DNA of 64,000 nt from JBMNKL01 sp050952225 (GCA_050952225.1 JBMNKL010000003.1:558001-622000); one strand, 5' to 3'; counted from the first letter of the stretch, positions 41,209-50,371 are shown. The notes: a model not told the origin generated them from the sequence alone. Program-made: numbers and translations.

Positions 41209-42327
41209 TCATTTACGCAGAGATGCCACATCATGTCCCGTCGGATTCTGGAATGCACGCAGTCCGAACTGTGGCAGCGCAGCCAGCATATGGTCGATAA
41301 TTCCTGCCTGTATCTTTTCAAATTCTACCCACTCAGTGGTATTGGCAAACCCGTAAATTTCAATCGGCAAACCGTTTGGTGAAGGATCAAGCTGCCTTAC
41401 CATCACGGTCATGTCTTTATTAAGGCCCGGGTGATTCTTAAGATAGTCGAATATGTATGTGCGGAAAGCTTCGACATTGGTGCTGTGCGCATCATCATCA
41501 CAAAAAGAAATACTGTTAATGTCAATAGAAATAGCCCGGATAAACCTGCGAACCCCTGCCATTTTCATCCCGCGCCAGTTCCTAAAGGAATCGGACATAA
41601 GCGCGTTTGCCGGTATTGATGTTATTGACCGGTCAAAATTCTGCACTTTTACGGTAGTCAGCGTAAGATCGATAACAGTGCCGTTGGCGTCATACTTAGG
41701 CATCTGTATCCAGTCACCTATGCGTATCAAGTCATTTGATATAAGCTGGATACCGGCAACAAATCCAAGTATGGAACTCTGGAAAACAAGGAGAAGCACG
41801 GCAGACAGAGCACCAAAGCCGCCAAGCAAGATAGCCGGGCTTTTCCCGATGAGTGTTGAAATTATAATGACAGCGCCTACAATAAACGCCACGATTTTGA
41901 CAACCTGCAGCAATCCCTTGATAGGCCTTGTCTTTGAAACTTCAAACGTCCTATATATTTCATCAGCTACTTTAAGCAATGAATCGATTACCAGAAGAAA
42001 AATGAATACGATATAGGCAGTCGCAAACCTGCGTATCCATACTTCATAGTCAGGAAACTGCGATGAAAAAATAATAGCAAGCAGCGGCGCCGTCACGCGG
42101 GCAATACGGTGAAACGCCTTGTGTTTGATGATTATATCATCCCATTGGTATTTGTTTTTTTTCGCAAGGTTCACTACAAGTTTGAGTATGACTTTTTTTG
42201 CTGCAAAATCGGCCAGCAGGCATAATAAAATTACAATAACCGCCATTATCAACGTTATCACGGTTTCTGATACGGCATCATCAAAACCAATAGCAACGAG
42301 ACTCCTGGTAATGTCTTCCAACATCAT
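41209..42327 (-). CDS. MscS-family mechanosensitive channel (YbdG-like)
   Basis: A 372-residue membrane protein with about five hydrophobic helices in the first 180 residues, the MscS pore segment around GGFGALSAVLLLVFQSSILG (the Gly/Ala-rich helix), and the beta domain IRIGDWIQMPKYDANGTV with NFDRSITSIPANAL. The C-terminal domain (SPNGLPIEIYGFANTTEWVEF) resembles the YbdG branch, which gives mild protection against osmotic downshock. The start ATG-ATG follows GGGGGG. It lies between DUF47 and murG on the same strand. Confidence 0.88.
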   Translation of the reverse strand: MMLEDITRSLVAIGFDDAVSETVITLIMAVIVILLCLLADFAAKKVILKLVVNLAKKNKYQWDDIIIKHKAFHRIARVTAPLLAIIFSSQFPDYEVWIRRFATAYIVFIFLLVIDSLLKVADEIYRTFEVSKTRPIKGLLQVVKIVAFIVGAVIIISTLIGKSPAILLGGFGALSAVLLLVFQSSILGFVAGIQLISNDLIRIGDWIQMPKYDANGTVIDLTLTTVKVQNFDRSITSIPANALMSDSFRNWRGMKMAGVRRFIRAISIDINSISFCDDDAHSTNVEAFRTYIFDYLKNHPGLNKDMTVMVRQLDPSPNGLPIEIYGFANTTEWVEFEKIQAGIIDHMLAALPQFGLRAFQNPTGHDVASLRK

Positions 42328-42358
42328 TGTTCCCCCCTAACATGATTAGATGTTAAGA

Positions 42359-42982
42359 TCAGGAATTCTTCATAATGACATTTTCTATAACGTCCGCAAC
42401 ATCTTCACAAGCATCGCAGCATTTTTCCAGGTAATGATACGTCGTATCCCATGCAACCAATTCCTTGTAATCCGTGCTATTCACGTACAGTTTCCTGGTG
42501 GCTTCTGTAAATATTACATCCCCTTCCTCTTCCAACCTGTTGATTTCAATTATCAAATCATGCAGTTTAGACGACTTGCGGAAATTTTTGAATTCTTCCA
42601 GCGCTATTTTCAAAGAATTACAGCATTGTACTATTATATCGCTCATTTTTCGGGCATGGTCGGTTACTTTTCTTATATTATACATGTACATCCTCATTAA
42701 TACGTCCTCAATCGTATCCGTGACAGTGTCTATATAATCCGCCATTGCCATGATGTCTTCGCGTTCAATAGGAGTAATGAATTCTTTTGCCAGTTTTCTT
42801 ATCATCCTGTGCCTGGCTTCATCCGCACTGTGTTCAATAACGTGCATTTCCTTCATTTTTTCCTGCAGCTTTTCCGCATCGTAGTTGTTCATAATATTGT
42901 TCAGCAAATCTGCCGCTTTACAGGTATAGCTTGCCAATTCTACAAAAGTTTCAAAATAATTAACATCCTTTTTTCTAAACAT
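42359..42982 (-). CDS. DUF47-family phosphate transport accessory protein
   Basis: A 207-residue all-helical protein of the DUF47/PhoU-like family (YkaA, PitR), beginning RKKDVNYFETFVELASYTC and with MEMHVIEHSADEAR-like segments (here EMHVIEHSADEARHRMI) and REDIMAMADYIDTVTDTIED, which hold the conserved acidic metal ligands. Members are encoded beside Pit transporters and modulate phosphate uptake. It starts about 35 nt after the transporter gene stops, on the same strand, which supports that partnership. Confidence 0.92.
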   Translation of the reverse strand: MFRKKDVNYFETFVELASYTCKAADLLNNIMNNYDAEKLQEKMKEMHVIEHSADEARHRMIRKLAKEFITPIEREDIMAMADYIDTVTDTIEDVLMRMYMYNIRKVTDHARKMSDIIVQCCNSLKIALEEFKNFRKSSKLHDLIIEINRLEEEGDVIFTEATRKLYVNSTDYKELVAWDTTYHYLEKCCDACEDVADVIENVIMKNS

Positions 42983-43017
42983 AATCTTCCTTCCCTAACA
43001 ATTATATTTTTATAGCA

Positions 43018-44070
43018 TTAGAATATTCTAATAAATAGCAGAGCCATTAAAAACCCAATCAAACCGCATCCCGGAAACGTCAGCAACCAGGCAAGCAGCA
43101 TTTCCTTTACTACGCCCCAGTTTACCGATGATATGCGCTTTGCCGCTCCGACACCCATTATCGCCGTTGTCTTGGTATGCGTGGTGCTGACCGGCAGTCC
43201 CAGCACTGATGCTAAAAACAGGCAGAAGGCAGCCGCCAGGTCGGCAGAAAACCCCTGGTATTTTTCAAGCTTTACCATGTCCATTCCCACGGATTTAATT
43301 ATGCGCATGCCGCCGACTGACGTACCAAGTGCCATTACCAGGGAACAGAGAATTATCAGCCACAAGGGAATTACAAATCCTCCCGCATCAGCTTTTCCCT
43401 GCGCAAGAAACATGCCAAGCATGAACACAGCCATGAATTTCTGTCCATCCTGCGCGCCGTGCATGAAAGCCATACCGGCTGCGCCTGCAATCTGTGCATA
43501 CCCAAATGATGTATTAGCTTTCCTCCGGTCAATTCTTCTGAAAATTTTCTCCGTCGCTTTAACGATCAGCCATCCTGACAGAAATCCTAAAAACAGTGAC
43601 AGCCCGAGCCCATAAATAACTTTTACCCATTCACTGAAATTTATACCGCCTATGCCCCTTTGCAAAGCAATTGCCGCGCCGCTCACACCGGCTATCAGCG
43701 CATGGCTTTCACTGGTGGGTATGCCAAACCACCATGCCGCCGTCGCCCAAAGGACTATTGCAATAAGCGCCGCGCATAACGCTATTAAGGCATCATGGGT
43801 ATCTCCTCCGAAATCAACCATATTGTAGATTGTTTTTGCTACCATTGAGTTGAACAATGTCATGACGAATACGCCGAGAAAGTTGAATACAGCCGCCATT
43901 ATTATTGCCGGCCGGGGGCCGATTGAACGGGTTGAAACGCAAGTAGCGATGGCATTTGGAGCGTCGGTCCATCCGTTAACCAGTATAACTCCCAATGTCA
44001 GCAACGATGTTATAACCAAGGCTGGGTTCGAAAGAAGCTGCTTCAAAAATTCAGCTAGTGTAACAGTCAT
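43018..44070 (-). CDS. pit: Low-affinity inorganic phosphate transporter (Pit family)
   Basis: A 350-residue membrane protein with about ten hydrophobic helices. The duplicated Pit signatures are present: VNGWTDAPNAIATCVSTRS in the first half and LGLPVSTTHTKTTAIMGVG in the second, along with WWFGIPTSESHALIAGVSGA. It carries phosphate with H+ or Na+ into the cell. It is transcribed with the DUF47 gene. Nothing upstream looks like a Pho box to me. Confidence 0.95.
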   Translation of the reverse strand: MTVTLAEFLKQLLSNPALVITSLLTLGVILVNGWTDAPNAIATCVSTRSIGPRPAIIMAAVFNFLGVFVMTLFNSMVAKTIYNMVDFGGDTHDALIALCAALIAIVLWATAAWWFGIPTSESHALIAGVSGAAIALQRGIGGINFSEWVKVIYGLGLSLFLGFLSGWLIVKATEKIFRRIDRRKANTSFGYAQIAGAAGMAFMHGAQDGQKFMAVFMLGMFLAQGKADAGGFVIPLWLIILCSLVMALGTSVGGMRIIKSVGMDMVKLEKYQGFSADLAAAFCLFLASVLGLPVSTTHTKTTAIMGVGAAKRISSVNWGVVKEMLLAWLLTFPGCGLIGFLMALLFIRIF

Positions 44071-44278
44071 TATTCATCATCATTCCCTTTTTTGTGACAA
44101 TTATTTATCAAACGCTATAAGCATACCATTTTTTTATGTATCATACAATAGATAACTGATATTTATGCGTACAACTCTGTTCAAACTTCTGCTTAGTTCA
44201 TTATTGCCAATTTCATGCAATTTATTGCGGAATCAAACGCATGAACCATAATAAAAGAGCCTTTTTTACAGCAAAAAC

Positions 44279-44313
44279 AAAAGGACTGTAACCATCAGGG
44301 CTCAAGTCCTTTT
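44279..44313 (-). terminator. Terminator after tRNA-Ala
   Basis: AAAAGGACT and AGTCCTTTT (44279-44287 and 44305-44313) form a 9-bp stem; on the minus strand the stem is followed by GTTTTTG. It lies 15 bases after the tRNA. Confidence 0.75.
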
Positions 44314-44327
44314 GTCCTGTTATTGAT

Positions 44328-44403
44328 TGGTGGAGACGAAGAGGATCGAACTCTCGACCTTACGGATGCGAACCGTACGCTCTCCCAGCTGAGCTACGTC
44401 CCC
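44328..44403 (-). tRNA. tRNA-Ala, anticodon CGC
   Basis: On the minus strand a full cloverleaf begins GGGGACGTAGCTCAGCTGGG and ends with encoded CCA. The anticodon loop TTCGCAT gives CGC, for GCG codons. The acceptor stem has the G3-U70 pair that marks alanine tRNAs. A partial copy of its 5' end lies 70 bases away. Confidence 0.95.
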
Positions 44404-44451
44404 ACATTTATTGAATTGTTATTGCGGGGCCTGCTGAGCGCCCAACTCGGG

Positions 44452-44475
44452 CTCCCAGCTGAGCTACGTCCCCAC
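44452..44475 (-). repeat. Copy of the 5' part of tRNA-Ala
   Basis: These 24 bases are identical to 44382-44405, which is the 5' end of tRNA-Ala plus 2 bases before it. The copy starts GTGGGGACGTAGCTCAGC and stops in the D arm. Confidence 0.85.
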
Positions 44476-44551
44476 GCGAGGGATTCAATTTTGCTGCAAT
44501 AAATTATATCACGATTATAGCCAGTTTGCCAGAATAAAATATACATTTAAA

Positions 44552-44581
44552 TTGTCAACCCTGCTATTATTGAGGTTGACA
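44552..44581 (+). promoter_or_regulatory. BirA operator overlapping the bioY promoter
   Basis: TTGTCAACC (44552-44560) and GGTTGACA (44574-44581) are inverted half-sites 13 nt apart, the known biotin-repressor pattern. The right half-site contains TTGACA, which is also a -35 hexamer; TATCTT follows after 17 nt. BirA bound with biotin would block this promoter. Confidence 0.8.
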
Positions 44582-44642
44582 TTTGCGCACTTGTGTATTA
44601 TCTTATCATCATGATTAATTCCACTGTCCAAGGAGTCTGTAT

Positions 44643-45194
44643 ATGAAATTAACAGCAAAAGATCTGATTGTAACTGCGATGTTTACGTCACTGATGATAG
44701 CAGGTACGTATATCCGGATACCCTTCCCCTTGTTACCGGTGACACTGCAGACACTTATCTGTGCCCTGGCCGGCATAATCATCGGTCCGAAACTTGGCGC
44801 CCTTTCAATGCTCATATACACGGCGCTTGGTCTGGCCGGCATTCCCATATTTGCCGGTGGCGGCGGCATAACTTATATATTCAATAAAAGCTTCGGCTTT
44901 ATACTTGGATTCATCGGCGGGTCATATGTTATAGGGTTGTTATTGCAAAAAATGGGCAGGCGTACTGTCGCGGGATGCTTCTCGGCGCTGATGGCGGGAT
45001 TGCTGGTTATATACTCTGCCGGCATATGCTACATGCTTGTAATTATGCGATTTTACCTGGGCGACAGTAAGGTTGGATTCCTGTTTTTACTAACCGTCAA
45101 CCTGCCTTACATTATCAAGGATTTCATCCTTTTTTCAGCAGCAGCCTTCATCGCACCGTCCATAAATGCAAGGCTGGCCGCAGACAACCCATGA
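44643..45194 (+). CDS. bioY: Biotin transporter BioY (ECF S component)
   Basis: A 183-residue membrane protein with about six hydrophobic segments. BioY features include IPFPLLPVTLQTLICALAG, IIIGPKLGALSMLIYTALG, and GIPIFAGGGG with FGFILGFIGGSYVIGL. It binds biotin and works with a shared EcfAA'T module encoded elsewhere. The BirA operator just upstream shows biotin-responsive control. It is a single gene; no bio synthesis genes are near. Confidence 0.95.
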   Translation: MKLTAKDLIVTAMFTSLMIAGTYIRIPFPLLPVTLQTLICALAGIIIGPKLGALSMLIYTALGLAGIPIFAGGGGITYIFNKSFGFILGFIGGSYVIGLLLQKMGRRTVAGCFSALMAGLLVIYSAGICYMLVIMRFYLGDSKVGFLFLLTVNLPYIIKDFILFSAAAFIAPSINARLAADNP

Positions 45195-45338
45195 CACGGG
45201 CAAATATCACCACACCGGGTACTAATCCCCATTCCGCTGAACATGACAAAACATTATGGCAATACCGGGAATAGCAAAATAATCTTTGAAGGCGGTTTCT
45301 TATGACATCAGGAAAAACTGTGACCATCGCAGGAGATG

Positions 45339-46598
45339 TTAATCACCGGCTACTTCTATTACCAGTTTCCCGTTATCAATTGCGGGATTTGTACCGAGTT
45401 TCCGGCACAGTTCGGCCTGTCTTTCAAGTATATTTACCGCGTCTTCACCCTCCTGTATCTCTACGTATGATTTTTCAAGAATCCTGACCGGAATTGCGGT
45501 AAACTCCTTAAGCTCGTTTCCTTCATACCGCATATCGACTATAAAAGATTCCATGTTTTCCGGATCATTCTGGTCAAATAATATATTACCCATGCTGTAT
45601 ATTATTGGCTTCCCCTTATACATTTCAATGCCCTGAAACTGGTGTGGATGATGGCCGAGTATCAAGTCCACGCCATTATCTATAAGGTTTCGGGCAAACT
45701 CCACCTGCTCGGGCGCTATTTTAAAACTTTCTTCTATTCCCCAGTGCAACGAAACGGCAAGCAAATCCACCTGCTCCCTTGCTTTTGATACATCTTCCAT
45801 GACAATCTCGTATTTCCTCGGCGCGACCCCGGATTTCTCATTTCCGGCTGCAAAAGATAGATACGGATTGCCGGCAAATACAAGCTCCGCCATATCAGTA
45901 TACGCCAGGAGTCCGATTTTCAAGCCGTTTTTTTCAATAATAGCCGGGTTTCTCGCTTCATCGATATCTTCCCCGGCTCCAGCATATGCTATGTTATTGA
46001 GGTCAAGCAGTTCTATAGTATCCATAAGGCCTTTTTCGTAATAATCCATTATGTGGTTGTTCGCAAGACTCACGAGATTAATCCCGGCGCTTGTCAGTGC
46101 AACAACTGATTCAGGTTCGGCCTTCAGAACAATTTTGCGGTTTTTGTCCAGCCCATGGCTGCTCGCTGTCAGCGGTGTTTCAAGGTTGGCAAATACAACA
46201 TCTCCCATATTGAGATAAAAAGAAACCTTCTCGAATGCCTTATGGTAACCGCCCGCTTTCCTTAGCCTCGCGCCCACACCCCTGCCAAGCATAATATCCC
46301 CGATTGCCATAAAACGGACCTCAGGCTCACTGGGTTCCTCATTAAAGGCTGGGGGCGAATCAACAGTCTGCGGTGTTGTATTTGCTGCCTGTGTGTTTTG
46401 AACTGTATTTTCGGCATTATCCCCGTTTTCGCTGTTACCGTCTCCGTCATGTGTTTCTGAAGGAGCTGTTTCGAAAGAAGCGGTTTCGAGCGCGTCCGCC
46501 GGTTGTCTGAAAACGCCGTTACCATATATTGCTATGTATACCGCCGCGGCAAGCAATAAAATCAATAATACAATTATAACTATTTTGACAGGTCTCAC
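45339..46598 (-). CDS. CapA-family (poly-gamma-glutamate synthesis type) metallophosphatase-like protein
   Basis: A 419-residue protein with an N-terminal membrane anchor at about residues 5-25, a Thr/Ser/Asn-rich linker to about residue 95, and a PGA_cap domain: RFMAIGDIMLGRGVG, VVFANLETPLT, VSLANNHIMDYYEKG, and ILGHHPHQFQGIEMYKGKPI. It is expected outside the membrane. CapA itself takes part in poly-gamma-glutamate capsule export, but stand-alone homologues like this one, without capB or capC, have no proven role. Confidence 0.88.
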   Translation of the reverse strand: MRPVKIVIIVLLILLLAAAVYIAIYGNGVFRQPADALETASFETAPSETHDGDGNSENGDNAENTVQNTQAANTTPQTVDSPPAFNEEPSEPEVRFMAIGDIMLGRGVGARLRKAGGYHKAFEKVSFYLNMGDVVFANLETPLTASSHGLDKNRKIVLKAEPESVVALTSAGINLVSLANNHIMDYYEKGLMDTIELLDLNNIAYAGAGEDIDEARNPAIIEKNGLKIGLLAYTDMAELVFAGNPYLSFAAGNEKSGVAPRKYEIVMEDVSKAREQVDLLAVSLHWGIEESFKIAPEQVEFARNLIDNGVDLILGHHPHQFQGIEMYKGKPIIYSMGNILFDQNDPENMESFIVDMRYEGNELKEFTAIPVRILEKSYVEIQEGEDAVNILERQAELCRKLGTNPAIDNGKLVIEVAGD

Positions 46599-46679
46599 TT
46601 TTCTCTCCCTAGATTACTTATAAAAATTAACCGTTAAGATATATAATAGCACTATTGACTTGACGTGTCACTAATAAAG

Positions 46680-46705
46680 AAAATCCGCCTCGGATGGCGG
46701 ATTTT
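46680..46705 (-). terminator. Terminator after rubrerythrin
   Basis: AAAATCCGCC and GGCGGATTTT form a perfect 10-bp stem with a 6-nt loop. On the minus strand the stem ends in TTTT followed by CTTT. Confidence 0.75.
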
Positions 46706-46873
46706 GCCGAATAGGACGCGGGTGTGATTTTGGTTGTTTGAATATTTTTAGGTATATCGGGTTTAGACACTGTGGTATTTTCTTGTACTTTGACCCGCAT
46801 CCGGTGTATTTGGCTTGATTTTGGTGTTAAAAGCCGTTCCCTGTATGATGCTCCACAATGCTGCCTGGTAATC

Positions 46874-47470
46874 TTAATAGTTTTCCTTAAGCAGCTCGAA
46901 AAATGACTGGGGATGTATGCATGATGGACACATTTCCGGAGCGCTGATTCCTTCATGCACATATCCGCAGTTCCTGCAAATCCAGGCTACTGGTTTGTCC
47001 TTCTTGAAAACCTTACCTTCCTTCACATTGTCATACAGCTTTTTATATCTTTCTTCATGATGTTTTTCCACCTTGGCTACCATTCTGAATGTCGACGCAA
47101 TTTCATCAAAGCCTTCTTCCTCAGCCACCTTGGCAAACTCGGGGTACAATTTTTCCCATTCCTCGTTCTCGCCCATTGCGGCATATTTCAAGTTTTCAAG
47201 TGTGTTTCCCATCGCAAGCGGGTAGTCTGCAGCTATATCAACCGGAACCGGAAGTTCTTCTCCTTCCATGCCCGCCAGAGCAAGCTTAAAAAACCTCTTG
47301 GCATGTTCTTTCTCATTATCGGCAGTCTCATGGAAAATCGCCTCAATTTGCTTGTATCCTTCTTTGGCAGCAATCGAGGCATAGTAGGTATACCTGTTAC
47401 GTGCCTGCGATTCTCCCGCAAATGCTTTCATAAGATTTTCAAGGGTTTTAGTGCCTTTTAGACTTTTCAT
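46874..47470 (-). CDS. rbr: Rubrerythrin
   Basis: Diiron peroxidase that removes hydrogen peroxide in anaerobes. The 198-residue protein has the ferritin-like di-iron domain (FAGESQARNRYTYYASIA, ADNEKEHAKRFF, and VAKVEKHHEERY) and a C-terminal rubredoxin-like domain with Cys165 and Cys168 (CRNCGYV) and Cys181 and Cys184 (CPSCIHPQSFFE). It is a single gene with a good ribosome-binding site (GGGAGG) and its own terminator, and fits an oxygen-sensitive organism. Confidence 0.97.
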   Translation of the reverse strand: MKSLKGTKTLENLMKAFAGESQARNRYTYYASIAAKEGYKQIEAIFHETADNEKEHAKRFFKLALAGMEGEELPVPVDIAADYPLAMGNTLENLKYAAMGENEEWEKLYPEFAKVAEEEGFDEIASTFRMVAKVEKHHEERYKKLYDNVKEGKVFKKDKPVAWICRNCGYVHEGISAPEMCPSCIHPQSFFELLKENY

Positions 47471-47617
47471 AACAACCTCCCAATTTCAAGAATTATTTTA
47501 TACTTATATATACCACATTAGTGATAAAGCTAACAGTTATTATTTACAAATCATACATCTAATAATCTTCAGATTTGTGCATAACATAAGACAAAGAATA
47601 TGATCCGGAGGTTTACT

Positions 47618-47938
47618 ATGAAATTCCATATGCATAAATACAGGTTTGACTGCCGGAATAGCAATGGACATAATCATATGCTTTACGGTTATACCGGTAA
47701 TATGTTGGGCGTGGAAAGCTTGCACTTTCACTTTTATTATGGCGTTTCATCATACCGGAATCACACGCATTATTTCTTCGGTTCTACAGGAATGCCGATA
47801 AAAACGGAAAACGGCCATATCCACAAGATGGATGGCATGCTGGAAATCAACAACATGCACGAACACAAATTTGACGGATATACTTTTGAAGATGTATCCT
47901 ACACGTTCAGACCGCAACCTGTTGTGCGTGTTCAATAA
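47618..47938 (+). CDS. YmaF-family histidine-rich protein
   Basis: A 106-residue protein of the YmaF family with many spaced histidines: FHMHKYRFDC, GHNHMLYGYTG, SLHFHFYYG, NHTHYFFGSTG, GHIHKMDG, and MHEHKFDGY. The repeated HxH every 15 or so residues suggests a small beta repeat that binds metal. The function of the family is unknown. The ATG at 47618 is preceded by CGGAGG at 6 nt; the frame also opens 18 nt earlier. It is a single gene facing the gamma subunit gene of the oxidoreductase. Confidence 0.85.
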   Translation: MKFHMHKYRFDCRNSNGHNHMLYGYTGNMLGVESLHFHFYYGVSSYRNHTHYFFGSTGMPIKTENGHIHKMDGMLEINNMHEHKFDGYTFEDVSYTFRPQPVVRVQ

Positions 47939-47979
47939 AGCCGCAGGTTTTATACCGGGATGTGGCAAATATTATACCT

Positions 47980-48534
47980 TTATACCTTTGCGTCAGCAAA
48001 AGAATAATTCATGCCCAGCCGGAGGGCTTTCATCTCATCAGGAATCAAGTAATGCTTATTCTTAGGCAGTATCATTTCCAAGCCTTTTTCAAAATATTCC
48101 GGTGAAACAACGCCTGTTTCCGAAATTAGCCCGCCAAGCATAACTATATTCGCAAATGCCCGGTTGCCCATGTCAGAAGCAATCCGGGATGCAGGTATCT
48201 CGATTGCCTTTATGTCCTTGCGCGATACGCTCCTGTTTACCAGGGAACAGTCTGACAGCAAAACACCACCGGGCACGAGGAAACTCTCAAATTTGTCCAA
48301 TGACGGCCTGTTCATTGCCACAACAACATTTGCGCTGTTTAATATAGGCGACCCGATAGGTTCGTCTGATATGATAACATGGCAATTTGAAGTACCGCCT
48401 CTCATCTCCGGACCGTATGAAGGAAGGAACGATACAAACTTGTTCTCCAGCATCCCGACGTAAGCCAGCAGCTTGCCTGCAGCCTGTATGCCCTGTCCGC
48501 CGAAACCAGAAATGATAATGTCAACTTGTGCCAT
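47980..48534 (-). CDS. 2-oxoacid:ferredoxin oxidoreductase, gamma subunit
   Basis: The 184-residue gamma subunit (PorC/KorC type), with VDIIISGFGGQGIQAAGKLL, FLPSYGPEMRGGTSNCHVII and MLGGLISETGVVSPEYFEKG. I start at the ATG at 48534, just after AGGAG; the frame is open upstream into the beta gene but without conserved sequence. It is the last of four subunit genes in the order delta-alpha-beta-gamma. The substrate could be 2-ketoisovalerate or 2-oxoglutarate. Confidence 0.93.
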   Translation of the reverse strand: MAQVDIIISGFGGQGIQAAGKLLAYVGMLENKFVSFLPSYGPEMRGGTSNCHVIISDEPIGSPILNSANVVVAMNRPSLDKFESFLVPGGVLLSDCSLVNRSVSRKDIKAIEIPASRIASDMGNRAFANIVMLGGLISETGVVSPEYFEKGLEMILPKNKHYLIPDEMKALRLGMNYSFADAKV

Positions 48535-48539
48535 AACTC

Positions 48540-49286
48540 CTACACCTCCAGGTCTTTTCCCTTGAAATTGCCAATCGGGTACTGACGTGTCATCTTTTCT
48601 TCTATCCATTTTAATGCCCGGACAGGATCCATGCCCCAGTTGGTAGGGCATGAGGTGAGGACTTCGACCAGCGAAAACCCAATGCCTTTAAGCTGAACCT
48701 TAAATGCTTTCATTAAAGCTTTCCTGGCATTATTTATATTCCTGATGTCATGGGTCGATACGCGCTCTACGTAGGCTGCTCCTTTTAAAGTGGAAAGCAT
48801 TTCGCATACATTTACCGGGTATCCCTCAATTTCAGGCTTCCTGCCGAATGGAGACGTCGTTGTGACCTGACCTATCAGCGTCGTAGGAGCCATCTGACCG
48901 GACGTCATGCCATATATCGCATTATTTATGAATATCGTTGTTATCTTTTCGCCGCGATTGGCAGCATGGACTATTTCTGCCGTTCCTATTGCAGCAAGAT
49001 CGCCGTCACCCTGGTAGGTAAAGACAACATTATCAGGGTTTACCCTCTTGATCCCGGTTGCGACGGCCGGCGCTCTGCCGTGTGCTGCCTGTACCATATC
49101 ACAATTGAAGTACAGATAATTATTATATGAGCAGCCAACCGGCGAAACACCCACGGTGCTCCCTTCTATACCCAACTCATCAATGACCTCCGCTATAAGC
49201 CGGTGGATGATGCCATGGGTGCAACCAGGGCAATAATGCATTTGGACATCCTTCAGCGCATGTGGTTTTTGAAATACTTTAGCCAT
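48540..49286 (-). CDS. 2-oxoacid:ferredoxin oxidoreductase, beta (thiamine diphosphate) subunit
   Basis: A 248-residue subunit that holds thiamine diphosphate. It has YCPGCTHGIIHRLIAEVID at the start, GDGDLAAIGTAEIVHAANRG with the GDG-type cofactor motif, and INNAIYGMTSGQMAPTTL. The ATG at 49286 is 7 nt after GGGAG; the alpha gene stops 2 nt before. The closest known enzymes are VorA and KorB types. Confidence 0.94.
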   Translation of the reverse strand: MAKVFQKPHALKDVQMHYCPGCTHGIIHRLIAEVIDELGIEGSTVGVSPVGCSYNNYLYFNCDMVQAAHGRAPAVATGIKRVNPDNVVFTYQGDGDLAAIGTAEIVHAANRGEKITTIFINNAIYGMTSGQMAPTTLIGQVTTTSPFGRKPEIEGYPVNVCEMLSTLKGAAYVERVSTHDIRNINNARKALMKAFKVQLKGIGFSLVEVLTSCPTNWGMDPVRALKWIEEKMTRQYPIGNFKGKDLEV

Positions 49287-49288
49287 TG

Positions 49289-50356
49289 TCAATCTCCCTT
49301 GGTTTCTAAAATTGACTTGATCTTGTCCAGTATCTCCTTTTGAGTGGGAATCATTCCACCCATTCTTCCGTGAAAATATACCGGATTTCTGCCGTTTACC
49401 GAAAGCCTGACATCCTCCACCATCTGACCGGCGCTCATCTCCACCGTCAGGAAGGCTTTCGGGACTTCGGCATACTTATCAAACACGGCCGACGGGAAGG
49501 GCCAAAGTGTTACAGGCCTGATCAGCCCGACCTTAATTCCCTCTTTTTCGGCCATTTTTATTACGTTCTTTATAATCCTGGCAACAGTCCCATAAGCGGC
49601 TACTATGATATCTGCCCCGTCACAATTTACGACCTCAGCCCTGGTCTCGTTTTCAGCTATCTTCCTGTATTTGGCCTGCAGCTTGAGATTATGGTTTTCC
49701 ATCACTTCAGGATCAATATAAATGGAAGTGATGATATTGTGCTCTCTATTCATTCCGGTACCTGTGACCGCCCAGCTCTTGTCCGCCCGGTAGATTTCTT
49801 CGCTGTCCCTGAATTCGACAGGCTCCATCATCTGTCCGAGCATCCCGTCGCCCATAATCATACAGAGCGTCCTGTACTTGTCGGCTATATTAAACGCTTC
49901 GACGGTCAGCTCATACAGTTCCTGGACGCTGCACGGCGCCAGGACAACCATCCTGTAGTCGCCGTGGCCGCCGCCTTTTACAGCCTGAAAATAATCACAC
50001 TGTGATGCCAATATTCCTCCAAGCCCCGGTCCTGCCCTGACAATATTAACTATTACGGCCGGCAGCTCGGCACACGCACAATATGATATGGCTTCCTGCT
50101 TCAAGCTGATTCCCGGGCTGGATGACGATGTCATGACTCTCGCGCCCGCGCTTGCCGCGCCATAAACCATGTTCATGGCTGCAATTTCACTTTCCGCCTG
50201 TATAAAAGTACCTCCGTATTGGGGCATTTTTTTAGCGAAGTAATGTGCCACCTCGGTCTGGGGCGTTATGGGATACCCGAAATAATGCCTGCATCCAGCC
50301 CTCAGTGCGGCCTCGGCAATTACTTCGTTCCCCTTCATCAATACTTTTTCACCCAT
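49289..50356 (-). CDS. vorB: 2-oxoacid:ferredoxin oxidoreductase, alpha subunit (VorB-like)
   Basis: A 355-residue subunit with the pyrimidine-binding domain GNEVIAEAALRAGCRHYFGY, PITPQTEVAHYFAKKMPQ and AESEIAAMNMVYGAASAGAR. The sequence is what databases usually call VorB, for 3-methyl-2-oxobutanoate dehydrogenase, which links branched-chain amino acids to ferredoxin. I infer that role from similarity; KorA for 2-oxoglutarate is close. The gene lies between delta and beta with short spacing. Confidence 0.92.
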   Translation of the reverse strand: MGEKVLMKGNEVIAEAALRAGCRHYFGYPITPQTEVAHYFAKKMPQYGGTFIQAESEIAAMNMVYGAASAGARVMTSSSSPGISLKQEAISYCACAELPAVIVNIVRAGPGLGGILASQCDYFQAVKGGGHGDYRMVVLAPCSVQELYELTVEAFNIADKYRTLCMIMGDGMLGQMMEPVEFRDSEEIYRADKSWAVTGTGMNREHNIITSIYIDPEVMENHNLKLQAKYRKIAENETRAEVVNCDGADIIVAAYGTVARIIKNVIKMAEKEGIKVGLIRPVTLWPFPSAVFDKYAEVPKAFLTVEMSAGQMVEDVRLSVNGRNPVYFHGRMGGMIPTQKEILDKIKSILETKGD

Positions 50357-50371
50357 TTATTGCTCCCCCAA

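Noticed and set aside
44404..44451. Second complete tRNA next to tRNA-Ala
   Set aside because: Only 24 bases of tRNA sequence are repeated; the anticodon, T arm and 3' end are missing.
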